Assembly: GCA_017854855.1 (NCBI GenBank)
Contig: JAFMGZ010000004.1
Location: 62,001-126,000 of the forward strand
Direction of reading: 5' to 3'
DNA: 64,000 bases
Source: Sulfitobacter sp.
Lineage (GTDB): Bacteria; Pseudomonadota; Alphaproteobacteria; Rhodobacterales; Rhodobacteraceae
Position 1 is the stretch's first letter. Each line of letters opens with the position of its first letter. Below are positions 35,309 to 43,704 of the stretch, piece by piece. Under the pieces are notes generated by a model. That model searched no databases and had not been told where the DNA came from. It worked only from the letters and a program-made list of their open reading frames with translations. A program made the position numbers and the translations under genes.

Positions 35309-36922
35309 ATGAAATTCGATTATGTGATTGTCGGGGGCGGCTCTGCCGGATGTGTGATGGCATCGCGGTTAAGCGAAGATGCCGGCACATCGGTGTGCCT
35401 GATCGAGGCGGGCGGCAAGGGCCGCGATATCCTGATCCGGGCACCGGCGCTGGTGGCCGCGATGATCTCTGGCAGGCCCAAGATCAACAATTGGGCGTTG
35501 CAGACGGTCCCGCAGCCCGAATTATATGGCAGACGGGGGTATCAGCCGCGCGGCAAGGCATTGGGCGGATCATCGGCGATCAATGCGATGCTTTATGTGC
35601 GCGGGCACCGGCGTGACTATGACGAATGGGCCGATTTGGGCTGCGAGGGCTGGGATTGGGCATCAGTGCTGCCCTATTTCAAGAAATCCGAAGGGAACGT
35701 GCGCGGTGCGGATGATCTGCACGGCGCAGATGGCCCTTTGCAGGTGGCAGAACAATCAGCACCGCGCCCGATTGCACAGGCCTTTATTGATGCGGCAGGT
35801 GAGCGGCAAATCCGCCACAACCCGGATTTCAATGGGCCAAAGTTGGAGGGGGCGGGGCATTTTCAAGTCACGCAATTTCATGACGGCCCGGCCAGGGGCG
35901 AACGCTGCAGTGCTGCGGCGGCCTATCTGAACCGCGACGTGCGCCACCGTCCCAACCTGACGATCCTGACCAAGGCCCAAGTGGCGCGGGTGGTGATGCA
36001 AGACGGGCGTGCCACCGGGGTTGAGCTGCGCCACATCGGTCAGCAAAAGACGATCGAGGCGGGCAAGGAAGTGATCCTGAGCGCGGGTGCCTTTGGGTCG
36101 CCACAGCTTTTGATGCTGAGCGGGATCGGACCGAGGGATGAACTGGCAGCGCATGGAATTGATGTGGAGCAGGAGATCGCGGGCGTGGGGCAGAACCTGC
36201 AAGATCACCTTGATTACGTCATCAGCTATCATTCAAAGCGTGATGACGTGGTCGGGCTGAACCCCAAGGGCCTTGTGCAATTGGCCAAGGCTGCATGGCG
36301 CTGGCGCAAGGATGGCACGGGTCATTTTGCGACGCCGTATGGCGAAGCAGGTGCGTTTTTGCGGTCCGACCCGTCACAGGACCGCCCCGATCTGCAGTTG
36401 CATTTTGTCGTAGGGATTGTGGATGACCATATGCGCAAGATCCATTTGCAGCATGGGTTCTCTTGCCATGTTTGTGTGCTGCGTCCGCATGCGCGGGGCA
36501 GTGTTGGTCTGCAATCGGCCAAGCCCGGCCATGCCCCGCGCGTTGACCCGCAGTATTTGTCGGACAAGCGCGACCTTGACCTGCTGATGAAAGGCGCACG
36601 GCAGATGGAGCAGATCCTGACGGCCGCGCCGCTGGATCCATGGCGGGGCAAACAGCTGTATCCCCATGATGGCAGCGACAGCGCCCTTGAGGCGGATATT
36701 CGCAAACGCGCCGATTCGATCTATCACCCGGTGGGCACCTGCAAGATGGGCGTGGATGAGATGGCGGTCGTCGATCTGCAGGGGCGTGTGCACGGTGTGG
36801 ACGGCTTGCGGGTGGTCGATGCATCGGTGATGCCACGGCTGGTGGGGGGCAACACCAATGCGCCCACGATCATGATCGCCGAAAAGATCGCCACACAGAT
36901 GCGCGGCGGGCAGGCCGGTTAA
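35309..36922 (+). CDS. GMC-family FAD oxidoreductase (choline/alcohol dehydrogenase-like), first of two
   Basis: 537 residues. N-terminal FAD fold DYVIVGGGSAGCVMASRLSE with EAGG, GMC signature GRRGYQPRGKALGGSSAINA, second signature GAFGSPQLLMLSGIGP, and the C-terminal catalytic region HPVGTCKMG...VVDASVMPRLVGGNTNAPTIMIAE. The substrate is probably an alcohol or choline-like compound but cannot be fixed. ATG 35309 has AGGAG 8 bases upstream. A second GMC gene is at 40023. Confidence 0.92.
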   Translation: MKFDYVIVGGGSAGCVMASRLSEDAGTSVCLIEAGGKGRDILIRAPALVAAMISGRPKINNWALQTVPQPELYGRRGYQPRGKALGGSSAINAMLYVRGHRRDYDEWADLGCEGWDWASVLPYFKKSEGNVRGADDLHGADGPLQVAEQSAPRPIAQAFIDAAGERQIRHNPDFNGPKLEGAGHFQVTQFHDGPARGERCSAAAAYLNRDVRHRPNLTILTKAQVARVVMQDGRATGVELRHIGQQKTIEAGKEVILSAGAFGSPQLLMLSGIGPRDELAAHGIDVEQEIAGVGQNLQDHLDYVISYHSKRDDVVGLNPKGLVQLAKAAWRWRKDGTGHFATPYGEAGAFLRSDPSQDRPDLQLHFVVGIVDDHMRKIHLQHGFSCHVCVLRPHARGSVGLQSAKPGHAPRVDPQYLSDKRDLDLLMKGARQMEQILTAAPLDPWRGKQLYPHDGSDSALEADIRKRADSIYHPVGTCKMGVDEMAVVDLQGRVHGVDGLRVVDASVMPRLVGGNTNAPTIMIAEKIATQMRGGQAG

Positions 36923-36936
36923 GATGTCCGGCCTGC
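36910..36936. terminator. Hairpin between convergent GMC and GST genes
   Basis: GCAGGCCGG / TTAAGATGT / CCGGCCTGC is a perfect 9-bp stem spanning the GMC stop codon. No T-run follows on either strand, so terminator function is tentative. Confidence 0.4.
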
Positions 36937-36943
36937 GGGCCCA

Positions 36944-37642
36944 TCATTCGCGCGGGGGGGTGACCAGACCTATTTGCACGGCAGGGCGCGCAGTGAAACG
37001 GTCAAGGTAGGCTGCGAGGTTCTTGTGATCGTCCCAGCCAACCGCACCCTTGGCACCGTAGAAATCCAGCCCCCGCAACCAAGGGGCGATGGCGATATCA
37101 GCGATTGAATATGTGCCGGTGATCCAGTCTTTGCCTTCCAGCGCGCGGTCCAGAACGCCCAGCAGCCGCTTTGCCTCAGCGATATAGCGCTGCTGGGGCC
37201 GTTTGTCTTCCCATTCGGAGCCCGCGAATTTGTAAAAGAAACCCAGCTGCCCCAGCATCGGGCCAAGCCCGCCCATCTGAAACATCAGCCATTGCAGGAC
37301 ATGCGCCCGCTCGGCCCCGGTCTGGCCGATCAGCATGCCAGATTTTTCCGCCAGATAGATCAGGATGGCACCGGATTCAAAGATGCCCACGGCTGTGCCA
37401 TCCGGACCCTTGGGGTCAATGATGGCCGGGATCTTATTGTTGGGATTAAGTGAAAGGAATTCAGGGCTTTTGACGTCAGCGTCTGACAGGGTGACTTTAT
37501 GTGCCTCGTAGGGAATGCCCATTTCTTCCAGCGCGATAGAGACTTTGACGCCATTTGGGGTGGGAAAGGAATAAAGCTGCAGAATATCGGGGTTCTGCGG
37601 CGGCCATTTTTTCGTAATTGGAAAGGATGAAAGGTCAGACAT
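36944..37642 (-). CDS. Glutathione S-transferase family protein (YghU-like)
   Basis: 232 residues with a thioredoxin-like N-terminal domain (LQLYSFPTPNGVKVSIALEEMGIPYEAHKV) and an all-helical C-terminal domain. The N-terminus PITKKWPPQNPDILQLY resembles YghU/YfcG disulfide-bond oxidoreductases, which use two glutathiones. ATG 37642 has GGAG 7 bases upstream; the frame open to 37768 would cross the mscL promoter. Divergent from mscL. Confidence 0.9.
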   Translation of the reverse strand: MSDLSSFPITKKWPPQNPDILQLYSFPTPNGVKVSIALEEMGIPYEAHKVTLSDADVKSPEFLSLNPNNKIPAIIDPKGPDGTAVGIFESGAILIYLAEKSGMLIGQTGAERAHVLQWLMFQMGGLGPMLGQLGFFYKFAGSEWEDKRPQQRYIAEAKRLLGVLDRALEGKDWITGTYSIADIAIAPWLRGLDFYGAKGAVGWDDHKNLAAYLDRFTARPAVQIGLVTPPRE

Positions 37643-37705
37643 TATGCGCTCCTGCAAATTATGCTGACAATAATGAGCCATTTTTCCCCGCAAGAATAGG
37701 CTTAC

Positions 37706-37739
37706 CGATGTGCGCAGTTGTGCTAATCGATGTGCAGCA
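37706..37739. promoter_or_regulatory. Direct repeats in the GST/mscL divergent promoter region
   Basis: CGATGTGCGCAG at 37706 and CGATGTGCAGCA at 37728 are repeated at a 22-base interval, about two helical turns, upstream of both genes. A two-site activator or repressor could bind here; the factor is unknown. Confidence 0.35.
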
Positions 37740-37790
37740 GTGTACCGGTTGTAAATGACAATGGTCACGCATCAACAAAAGGGACGGAAA

Positions 37791-38222
37791 ATGATTCAAG
37801 AATTCAAAGCCTTCATCGCCAAAGGCAATGTTATGGATATGGCGGTTGGTATCATCATCGGTGCGGCATTCACCGCGATCGTGACTTCGCTGGTCGGGGA
37901 TTTGATCAACCCGATTATCGGCCTGGTGTCAGGTGGCGTCGATTTCACCAATAATTATGCGGTTCTGGCCGGTGATGTGCCTGCCGGTGCCTCGCTTGAG
38001 GCCGCACGCGAAGCGGGTGCGTCGATCTTTGCCTATGGTGCCTTCATCATGGCTGTCATCAACTTTCTGATCATCGCCTTTGTGGTGTTCATGCTGGTCA
38101 AGATGGTCAACCGCGTCAAGGATGCCGCGATCAAGCAAGAAGAGGCAGCACCTGCCGCGCCAAAAGGCCCCACACAAGAAGAATTGCTGGCCGATATTCT
38201 CAAGGCCCTGCAAAAAGCCTGA
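37791..38222 (+). CDS. mscL: Large-conductance mechanosensitive channel MscL
   Basis: 143-residue inner-membrane channel that opens on hypo-osmotic stress. N-terminal amphipathic helix ([20 protein letters not shown]), TM1 ([24 protein letters not shown]), a periplasmic loop, TM2 ([18 protein letters not shown]) and a cytoplasmic helix ending [15 protein letters not shown] 37791 follows GGGACGG. The longer frame from 37755 is not needed. Confidence 0.96.
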   Translation: MIQEFKAFIAKGNVMDMAVGIIIGAAFTAIVTSLVGDLINPIIGLVSGGVDFTNNYAVLAGDVPAGASLEAAREAGASIFAYGAFIMAVINFLIIAFVVFMLVKMVNRVKDAAIKQEEAAPAAPKGPTQEELLADILKALQKA

Positions 38223-38242
38223 TCTGGTTTGAGACGAATGAT

Positions 38243-38273
38243 AAAGGCCCGCCTGTTGATGGCGGGCCTTTTG
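38243..38273. terminator. Bidirectional terminator between mscL and ald
   Basis: AAAGGCCCGCC / TGTTGAT / GGCGGGCCTTTT, an 11-bp stem with a T-run on the plus strand and AAAG/T pairs that also serve the minus strand. Confidence 0.82.
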
Positions 38274-38298
38274 CGTTTCAGGTATTCGCGGAAACCCT

Positions 38299-39417
38299 TT
38301 AGAGTTTGAGCGCCAGTTTGGGCGACAGCACGTCAATGCCCAGTGCCTTGCCCACTGCGTGATAGGTCAATTTTCCGGCGTGTACGTTCAGGCCGTTCAG
38401 CAGATGTTCGTCATCGTTGCAGGCATCGCGCCAGCCCTTGTTGGCCAGATCCAGCATGAAGGGCATCGTGGCATTGCCAAGCGCAATTGTTGAGGTGCGG
38501 GCAACCGCACCGGGCATATTGGCGACGCAGTAATGCATGATGCCGTCCACGTCATAGATCGGGTCCTGATGCGTGGTGGCCCGGGATGTTTCGAAACACC
38601 CGCCCTGGTCAATTGCCACATCCACAAGGGCGGCACCGGGCTTGAGTTCGGACAATTGGGCGCGGCTGATCAGTTTGGGCGCAGCGGCCCCTGGGATCAG
38701 CACGGCACCGATGATCATGTCAGCCTGACGGGCCAGTTCCATGGTGTTTTGCGCTGAGGCATAGCTGGTCTTGAACAGACCGCCAAAAGCATCGTCCAGA
38801 TAGCGCATGCGGCCCAGCGAACGGTCCAGCACGGTCACGTCAGCGCCCATACCAGCCGCAATCCGTGCGGCATGGGTGCCGACAACGCCGCCACCGATCA
38901 CCATGACACGGGCAGGGCCCACACCGGGCACGCCGCCCATCAAGACACCGCGCCCGCCATTGGCCTTTTGCAGGGTCCATGCGCCAACCTGCGGGGCCAG
39001 CCGCCCTGCGACTTCGGACATGGGGGCCAGCAGGGGCAGGCCGCCAGAGCGGTCTGTCACGGTTTCATAGGCGATGCAGGTCGCGCCAGACGCGATCAGA
39101 TCGCGGGTTTGTTCGGGATCGGGGGCAAGGTGCAGATACGTGAACAGGATCTGGCCTTCGCGCAGCATCTTGCGCTCTTTGGCTTGGGGTTCCTTTACCT
39201 TGACGATCATATCGGCGGTGGCAAAGATTTCCTCGGCCGTGTCGATGATCTGCGCGCCCGCTTGGGTGTAATGGGCATCTTCAAAGCCCGCGCCAATGCC
39301 TGCGCCTTTTTGGATAAGAACGGTGTGACCCGCGTTCACCGCCTCGAGGGCTGCACTGGGGGTGACCCCGACGCGGAATTCTTGTGGTTTGATCTCTGTT
39401 GGGCAGCCGATTTTCAT
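38299..39417 (-). CDS. ald: Alanine dehydrogenase
   Basis: NAD-dependent oxidative deamination of L-alanine to pyruvate and ammonia. 372 residues: MKIGCPTEIKPQEFRVGVTP, VKVKEPQAKE (substrate lysine region), YLHLAPDPEQT (catalytic histidine), Rossmann motif VMVIGGGVVGTHAARIAAGMGA, and VDVAIDQGGCFETSRATTHQDP. ATG 39417 has AAGGA 8 bases upstream. Divergent from an Lrp-type gene that is its probable regulator. Confidence 0.96.
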   Translation of the reverse strand: MKIGCPTEIKPQEFRVGVTPSAALEAVNAGHTVLIQKGAGIGAGFEDAHYTQAGAQIIDTAEEIFATADMIVKVKEPQAKERKMLREGQILFTYLHLAPDPEQTRDLIASGATCIAYETVTDRSGGLPLLAPMSEVAGRLAPQVGAWTLQKANGGRGVLMGGVPGVGPARVMVIGGGVVGTHAARIAAGMGADVTVLDRSLGRMRYLDDAFGGLFKTSYASAQNTMELARQADMIIGAVLIPGAAAPKLISRAQLSELKPGAALVDVAIDQGGCFETSRATTHQDPIYDVDGIMHYCVANMPGAVARTSTIALGNATMPFMLDLANKGWRDACNDDEHLLNGLNVHAGKLTYHAVGKALGIDVLSPKLALKL

Positions 39418-39429
39418 GGTGCGTTCCTT

Positions 39430-39535
39430 GGGTTTGCGTTTTGCGTGATAAATAGGCGCTGGCGGTTGCAATTAGGCACGAAATGCGTTGGCAAATAGGG
39501 CGAATTGCGCAATATATTTGCGTGATTAGCGGTAT
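39430..39535. promoter_or_regulatory. ald/lrp divergent control region with Lrp-type sites
   Basis: In the 139-base gap TTTGCGTGAT appears twice (39440-39449 and 39517-39526), with the palindrome TTGCGCAA at 39505-39512 and A/T-rich tracts between. This layout fits cooperative binding by an Lrp/AsnC octamer. Confidence 0.5.
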
Positions 39536-39556
39536 TGACGCGATAGGAGTGCGCAT

Positions 39557-40015
39557 ATGGCCCTGGATGATATTGATCGTCGCATTCTGCGCGCCTTGCA
39601 GCGCAATGGCAGGATGTCGAATGCGGAACTGTCGGACGACGTCCACCTGTCGCCCTCTGCCTGTCACCGCCGGGTGCAGCGGATGGAGAAAGAGGGTTAT
39701 ATCAGTGACTATGTCGCTTTGCTGGACGCACGCAAGATGGGCGTGCCCACCACGGTCTTTGTCGAAATCACGCTGAGCGGTCAGGCCGATGAAGTGCTGG
39801 ATGCTTTCGAACGCTCGGTTGCACGGATTCCGGATGTGCTGGAATGCCATCTGATGGCAGGATCGGCGGATTACCTGCTCAAGGTCGTGGCCGAAGATAC
39901 CGAAGATTTCGCCCGTATTCACCGGCAATATCTGGCGCGCCTGCCCGGCGTCCAGGGGATGCAGTCCAGCTTTGCACTCAGAACGGTGTGCAAGACCACC
40001 GCCTTGCCGGTATAG
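39557..40015 (+). CDS. Lrp/AsnC-family transcriptional regulator, probable regulator of ald
   Basis: 152 residues: N-terminal helix-turn-helix (LDDIDRRILRALQRNGRMSNAELSDDVHLSPSACHRRVQRME) and a C-terminal RAM ligand-binding domain (VPTTVFVEITLSG, DYLLKVVAEDTEDFARIHRQYLARLPGV). AGGAG is 7 bases before the ATG. The divergent position to alanine dehydrogenase is the classic arrangement for AldR-type regulators that sense alanine. A GMC oxidoreductase starts 8 bases after its stop. Confidence 0.92.
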   Translation: MALDDIDRRILRALQRNGRMSNAELSDDVHLSPSACHRRVQRMEKEGYISDYVALLDARKMGVPTTVFVEITLSGQADEVLDAFERSVARIPDVLECHLMAGSADYLLKVVAEDTEDFARIHRQYLARLPGVQGMQSSFALRTVCKTTALPV

Positions 40016-40022
40016 GTGGGGC

Positions 40023-41615
40023 ATGAGCAGTGAATGGGACTATATCGTTGTCGGCGCTGGAAGTGCGGGCTGTGTCGTGGCAAACCGGTTGTCCAGTGCG
40101 GGGCACCGCGTGCTGGTGCTGGAGGCGGGAGGCAAAGACAATTACCATTGGGTGCATATCCCGATGGGCTATCTTTATTGCATCGGCAATCCGCGCACCG
40201 ATTGGATGTACAAGACCCAGGCAGAGGCGGGCCTGAACGGGCGGCAATTGCTGTATCCGCGGGGCAAGGTTCTGGGGGGATGTTCGTCGATCAACGGGAT
40301 GCTCTACCTGCGCGGTCAAGCGGCGGATTATGACGGCTGGCGGCAGATGGGGCTGACGGGATGGGGTTGGGACGATGTGCTACCCTATTTCAAGAAATCC
40401 GAGGATTATGTCGATGGCCCCTCTGACATGCACGGGGCGGGCGGCGAATGGCGGGTCGAAAACCAGCGTCTGCACTGGGACGTGCTGGATCACTGGATGG
40501 AGGCGGCGCAGGCCTGGGGGCTGCCAAAGGTGACTGATTTCAACACCGGCGACAACGAGGGCGTTGGATATTTCCGGGTCAATCAGCGCGCAGGCTGGCG
40601 GATGAACACGGCCAAGGCGTTCTTGCGCACCGCAACCGGGTCGCACCTGTTGGTAGAGACGCAGGCGCATACCCGGCGGCTGTTGCTGGAAGAGGGGCGC
40701 GCCGTGGGGGTCGAATACCAACAGCATGGCGCGGTGAAACAGGCCCGTGCCCGGGCCGAGGTGATCCTATGCGCGGGGGCGGTGAATTCGCCGCAGATAT
40801 TGCAATTGTCCGGGGTCGGGCCCGGCGCATTGCTGCAAGAGCATGGCATTGACGTGGCCGTGGATGCGCCGCAGGTCGGGGCCAATTTGCAAGACCATTT
40901 GCAACTGCGCTGCGCCTGGCGTCTGCAGGGGGCCAGGACGCTGAACACCATTGCGAATTCCTTGTGGGGCAAGGCCCGGATCGGTCTGGAATATGCGATC
41001 AGCCGCAGTGGCCCGATGTCGATGGCCCCAAGCCAGTTGGGGGCCTTTTCAAAATCCAGGCCCGATCTGGCCACTGCGGACCTTGAGTACCACGTTCAGC
41101 CCCTGTCATTGGAAGCCTTTGGCAAACCTTTGCATGATTTTCCCGCAATCACGGCCAGCGTGTGCAATCTGCGGCCAGAAAGCCGTGGCACGGTACAGAT
41201 CGCTTCGGCTGATCCGTTTGAGGCCCCGGCAATTGCGCCAAATTACCTCAGCACGGCAGGTGACCGGCGCGTGGCGCGTGATGCGATCCGGCAGGCGCGG
41301 GCGATCATGGGGCAAGGCCCGATGGCGCGCTACAGCCCCCAAGAGATGAAACCGGGCGCGGATGACGTGGATGATGCGGCATTGGACCAGGCGGCAGGTG
41401 ATATCGGCACGACGATCTTTCACCCCACCTGCACGGTGCGGATGGGCGGCGATGATGCGCCGCTGGATGGGCAGATGCGCGTAAGAGGCGTGGCAGGTCT
41501 GCGTGTGGTCGACGCCAGCGCGATGCCGGCGATCACCAGCGGCAATACCAATGCGCCGACGATCATGATGGCGGAAAAGGCCAGTGACATGATTTTGAGC
41601 AAGGTGCCGGTCTAG
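40023..41615 (+). CDS. GMC-family FAD oxidoreductase (choline dehydrogenase-like), second of two
   Basis: 530 residues: FAD fold DYIVVGAGSAGCVVANRLSS, GMC signature QLLYPRGKVLGGCSSINGML, second signature GAVNSPQILQLSGVGPG, and C-terminal catalytic histidine region TIFHPTCTVRMGG...SGNTNAPTIMMAEKA. It begins 7 bases after the Lrp-type gene, so the regulator probably controls it too; GGTGGGG precedes the ATG. It is only moderately similar to the first GMC protein in this window, so the two probably use different alcohols. Confidence 0.92.
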   Translation: MSSEWDYIVVGAGSAGCVVANRLSSAGHRVLVLEAGGKDNYHWVHIPMGYLYCIGNPRTDWMYKTQAEAGLNGRQLLYPRGKVLGGCSSINGMLYLRGQAADYDGWRQMGLTGWGWDDVLPYFKKSEDYVDGPSDMHGAGGEWRVENQRLHWDVLDHWMEAAQAWGLPKVTDFNTGDNEGVGYFRVNQRAGWRMNTAKAFLRTATGSHLLVETQAHTRRLLLEEGRAVGVEYQQHGAVKQARARAEVILCAGAVNSPQILQLSGVGPGALLQEHGIDVAVDAPQVGANLQDHLQLRCAWRLQGARTLNTIANSLWGKARIGLEYAISRSGPMSMAPSQLGAFSKSRPDLATADLEYHVQPLSLEAFGKPLHDFPAITASVCNLRPESRGTVQIASADPFEAPAIAPNYLSTAGDRRVARDAIRQARAIMGQGPMARYSPQEMKPGADDVDDAALDQAAGDIGTTIFHPTCTVRMGGDDAPLDGQMRVRGVAGLRVVDASAMPAITSGNTNAPTIMMAEKASDMILSKVPV

Positions 41616-41669
41616 GACCGCCCGGTTCTGAGCGTTGCCTGAATGAAACTGATAAAAGGAGAATGCTAA

Positions 41670-42140
41670 GTGAAACGGTTCCTGACATTCAGTCTGACCC
41701 ATGGGCTGGCGGTTGCGGTTGGCTTTGCGCTTGGGGTTTATTTTCTGCCGATCCTGACGGCACCTGCCGGACCGGACCGGGCTGTATTGGAGCGCGAAGC
41801 GCAGGATGCATTATTCGTTGCTGAATTGACCCGTGACCTGAGGGGCAGTGATTTTCTGCATTGGGGTGAAGGCAGGATCAGCGTTTCGGCCGACCGCATC
41901 GTGCATGAAGGAAAGCTTGCCCCCGGTCCGGATTACAAGCTGTATCTGGTCAAGCAGTTTGTTGAACATGAGGATGAATTCCTGCCCCTGAAGGCCGAGG
42001 TGCAGTTGATTGGTGATGTGAAAACGTTCAACGGCGTTGTGCTGCCGGTGCCCCAAGGCGTCGATGTGACCCAATACACCACCGCTGTCATCTGGTGCGA
42101 GGCGTTCAGCGAATTCATCACCGCTGGCCAATATCGCTGA
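41670..42140 (+). CDS. DM13-domain protein with N-terminal membrane segment
   Basis: 156 residues starting at GTG 41670, which has AGGAG 8 bases upstream. Residues 6-30 form a hydrophobic segment (signal anchor), and the rest matches the DM13 domain (GRISVSADRIVHEG, KLAPGPDYKLYLV, FNGVVLPVPQGVDVTQYTTAVIWCEAFSEFI), including a conserved cysteine near the end proposed in the family to serve in electron transfer. Probably periplasmic. Confidence 0.88.
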   Translation: MKRFLTFSLTHGLAVAVGFALGVYFLPILTAPAGPDRAVLEREAQDALFVAELTRDLRGSDFLHWGEGRISVSADRIVHEGKLAPGPDYKLYLVKQFVEHEDEFLPLKAEVQLIGDVKTFNGVVLPVPQGVDVTQYTTAVIWCEAFSEFITAGQYR

Positions 42141-42160
42141 ACCGTGACCCGCCACAAACA

Positions 42161-42194
42161 AGAACCCCCGCAGCTTTGCAGCAACGGGGGTTCT
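42161..42194. terminator. Bidirectional terminator between the DM13 gene and rpsU
   Basis: AGAACCCCCG / 14-base loop / CGGGGGTTCT, a perfect 10-bp stem lying between two convergent genes. Confidence 0.75.
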
Positions 42195-42219
42195 AAATTC
42201 AGCGTTATGCCGGTATGAT

Positions 42220-42426
42220 TTACATCATGCCTTCGCGCTGCAATTTCTTACGAGCCAACTTACGGGAACGACGAATCGCTTCAGCTTTCTCGCGCGCTTT
42301 TTTCTCTGACGGCTTCTCGAAATGTTGCTTGAGCTTCATTTCACGGAATACGCCTTCGCGCTGGAGCTTTTTCTTCAGAGCCCGAAGGGCCTGATCGACG
42401 TTGTTGTCACGAACACTAACCTGCAT
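42220..42426 (-). CDS. rpsU: 30S ribosomal protein S21
   Basis: 68-residue basic protein, [20 protein letters not shown] at the start, ending [20 protein letters not shown] precedes the ATG. It is divergent from the COQ9 gene. Confidence 0.97.
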   Translation of the reverse strand: MQVSVRDNNVDQALRALKKKLQREGVFREMKLKQHFEKPSEKKAREKAEAIRRSRKLARKKLQREGMM

Positions 42427-42540
42427 GTGGTTTTCACCACCTTTCTAGATAAAGTTGCAATGATTTGCAGGAAACCGCCCTATATCAAGGCTAAACATGT
42501 TTGTCGAGTCTCTCGGCACCGACCTGAAGGAGCAATTTGA

Positions 42541-43227
42541 ATGACCGATCCCAAAGCCCAGTTGCTGGATGCCGCCCTGATGCATGTGCCGTTTGATGGC
42601 TGGTCCCCCGCCACCTTCAAGGCTGCGATTGCGGACAGTGGGGTGGATCCGACGGTGGCGCAGGCGGTCTGTCCGCGCGGTGCGGTTGATCTGGCCGTAG
42701 CGTTTCATCAGCGGGGTGATCATCTGATGCTGGAGGCGCTGAAGGCTGAAAACCTTGGTGAAATGCGGTTTCGGGACCGGATCGCGCGCGCGGTGCGCCT
42801 GCGGCTGGAACTGGTCACGGACAAGGAAGCGGTGCGCAGGGGTACCACGTTGTTTGCCCTGCCGCCCTATGCGCCCGATGGGGCCAAGCTGATCTGGGGC
42901 ACCTGCGATCTGATCTGGAATACGCTGGGCGACACATCTACCGATTACAACTGGTACACCAAGCGGGCGACCCTGAGCGGGGTCTATTCCGCGACTGTGA
43001 TTTTCTGGCTGGGCGATACCAGCGCGGGCAACGAGGACACATGGGCCTTCCTTGATCGTCGCATCGACAATGTGATGCAGATCGAAAAGGTCAAAGCGCA
43101 GGTGCAGAAAAGCCCGACGCTGAGCAAACTTTTGGCGGGTCCGAACTGGCTGTTGGGTCAGATCAAGGCACCCAGCCGTTTTCCCAAAGAGCAGTTTCCC
43201 GGATCATGGACCACGCCAAGGGATTGA
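42541..43227 (+). CDS. COQ9-family protein (ubiquinone biosynthesis)
   Basis: 228 residues of the COQ9 family, a TetR-like fold that binds lipid and supports ubiquinone hydroxylation in mitochondria and Alphaproteobacteria. Recognisable blocks are LLDAALMHVPFDGWSPATFKAA at the N-terminus and TYNWYTKRATLSGVYSATV-like (DYNWYTKRATLSGVYSATVI), followed by DTWAFLDRRIDNVMQIEK. GGAG is 9 bases before the ATG. It is divergent from rpsU. Confidence 0.9.
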   Translation: MTDPKAQLLDAALMHVPFDGWSPATFKAAIADSGVDPTVAQAVCPRGAVDLAVAFHQRGDHLMLEALKAENLGEMRFRDRIARAVRLRLELVTDKEAVRRGTTLFALPPYAPDGAKLIWGTCDLIWNTLGDTSTDYNWYTKRATLSGVYSATVIFWLGDTSAGNEDTWAFLDRRIDNVMQIEKVKAQVQKSPTLSKLLAGPNWLLGQIKAPSRFPKEQFPGSWTTPRD

Positions 43228-43245
43228 TCGGTCTCAAAGAGCGCC

Positions 43246-43593
43246 TTAGCCAGCCAGTAACGTCAGGCAGTGCAGCCCGGCGACCCCAAGGTTGGCAAGG
43301 ACCACGGGGTGCAGCAGACGCAGGGCCACTGCGGTCATCACCTTGTAGATGATTTGCAGCGGCAACAGCGTCATGGCGACCTGCCAGGCGATTGCGCTAT
43401 TGCCAATCATGATCTGCCCCATGGCATAAAGGCTGAGCAGCCCGATTGTCAGATAGACGCAGGCAAGGATGCGGCGGGCCGGGCTATCGGTGCCGTATAC
43501 TTCGCCCGCGCCGGGATGATTGCGCCAGATTGCAAAGGTCACCAAAAAGGTGATCGTGATGTTCGCCAAGAGCGACAGGGTCAGTAAAATCAT
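43246..43593 (-). CDS. Small membrane protein of unknown function
   Basis: 115 residues with about four hydrophobic segments (2-22, 41-62, 66-88, 93-113) and little soluble sequence. I do not recognise a family. It lies convergent with the COQ9 gene, 18 bases from its stop, and is divergent from bioM. Confidence 0.75.
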   Translation of the reverse strand: MILLTLSLLANITITFLVTFAIWRNHPGAGEVYGTDSPARRILACVYLTIGLLSLYAMGQIMIGNSAIAWQVAMTLLPLQIIYKVMTAVALRLLHPVVLANLGVAGLHCLTLLAG

Positions 43594-43704
43594 AAGGCAA
43601 ACCTAGCCTTTGGGGTGAAGTGTTCAAGCCTCCCTTTACTTCGGGAATTCACCTGATAGGCACAGATCCATGCGTCATCACAGCAGAACTGCAAAATAGA
43701 CATA

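Noticed and set aside
43621-43704. BioR box upstream of bioM
   Set aside because: No sequence close to TTATCTATAA was found upstream of bioM or bioY, so biotin control by BioR is not supported here.
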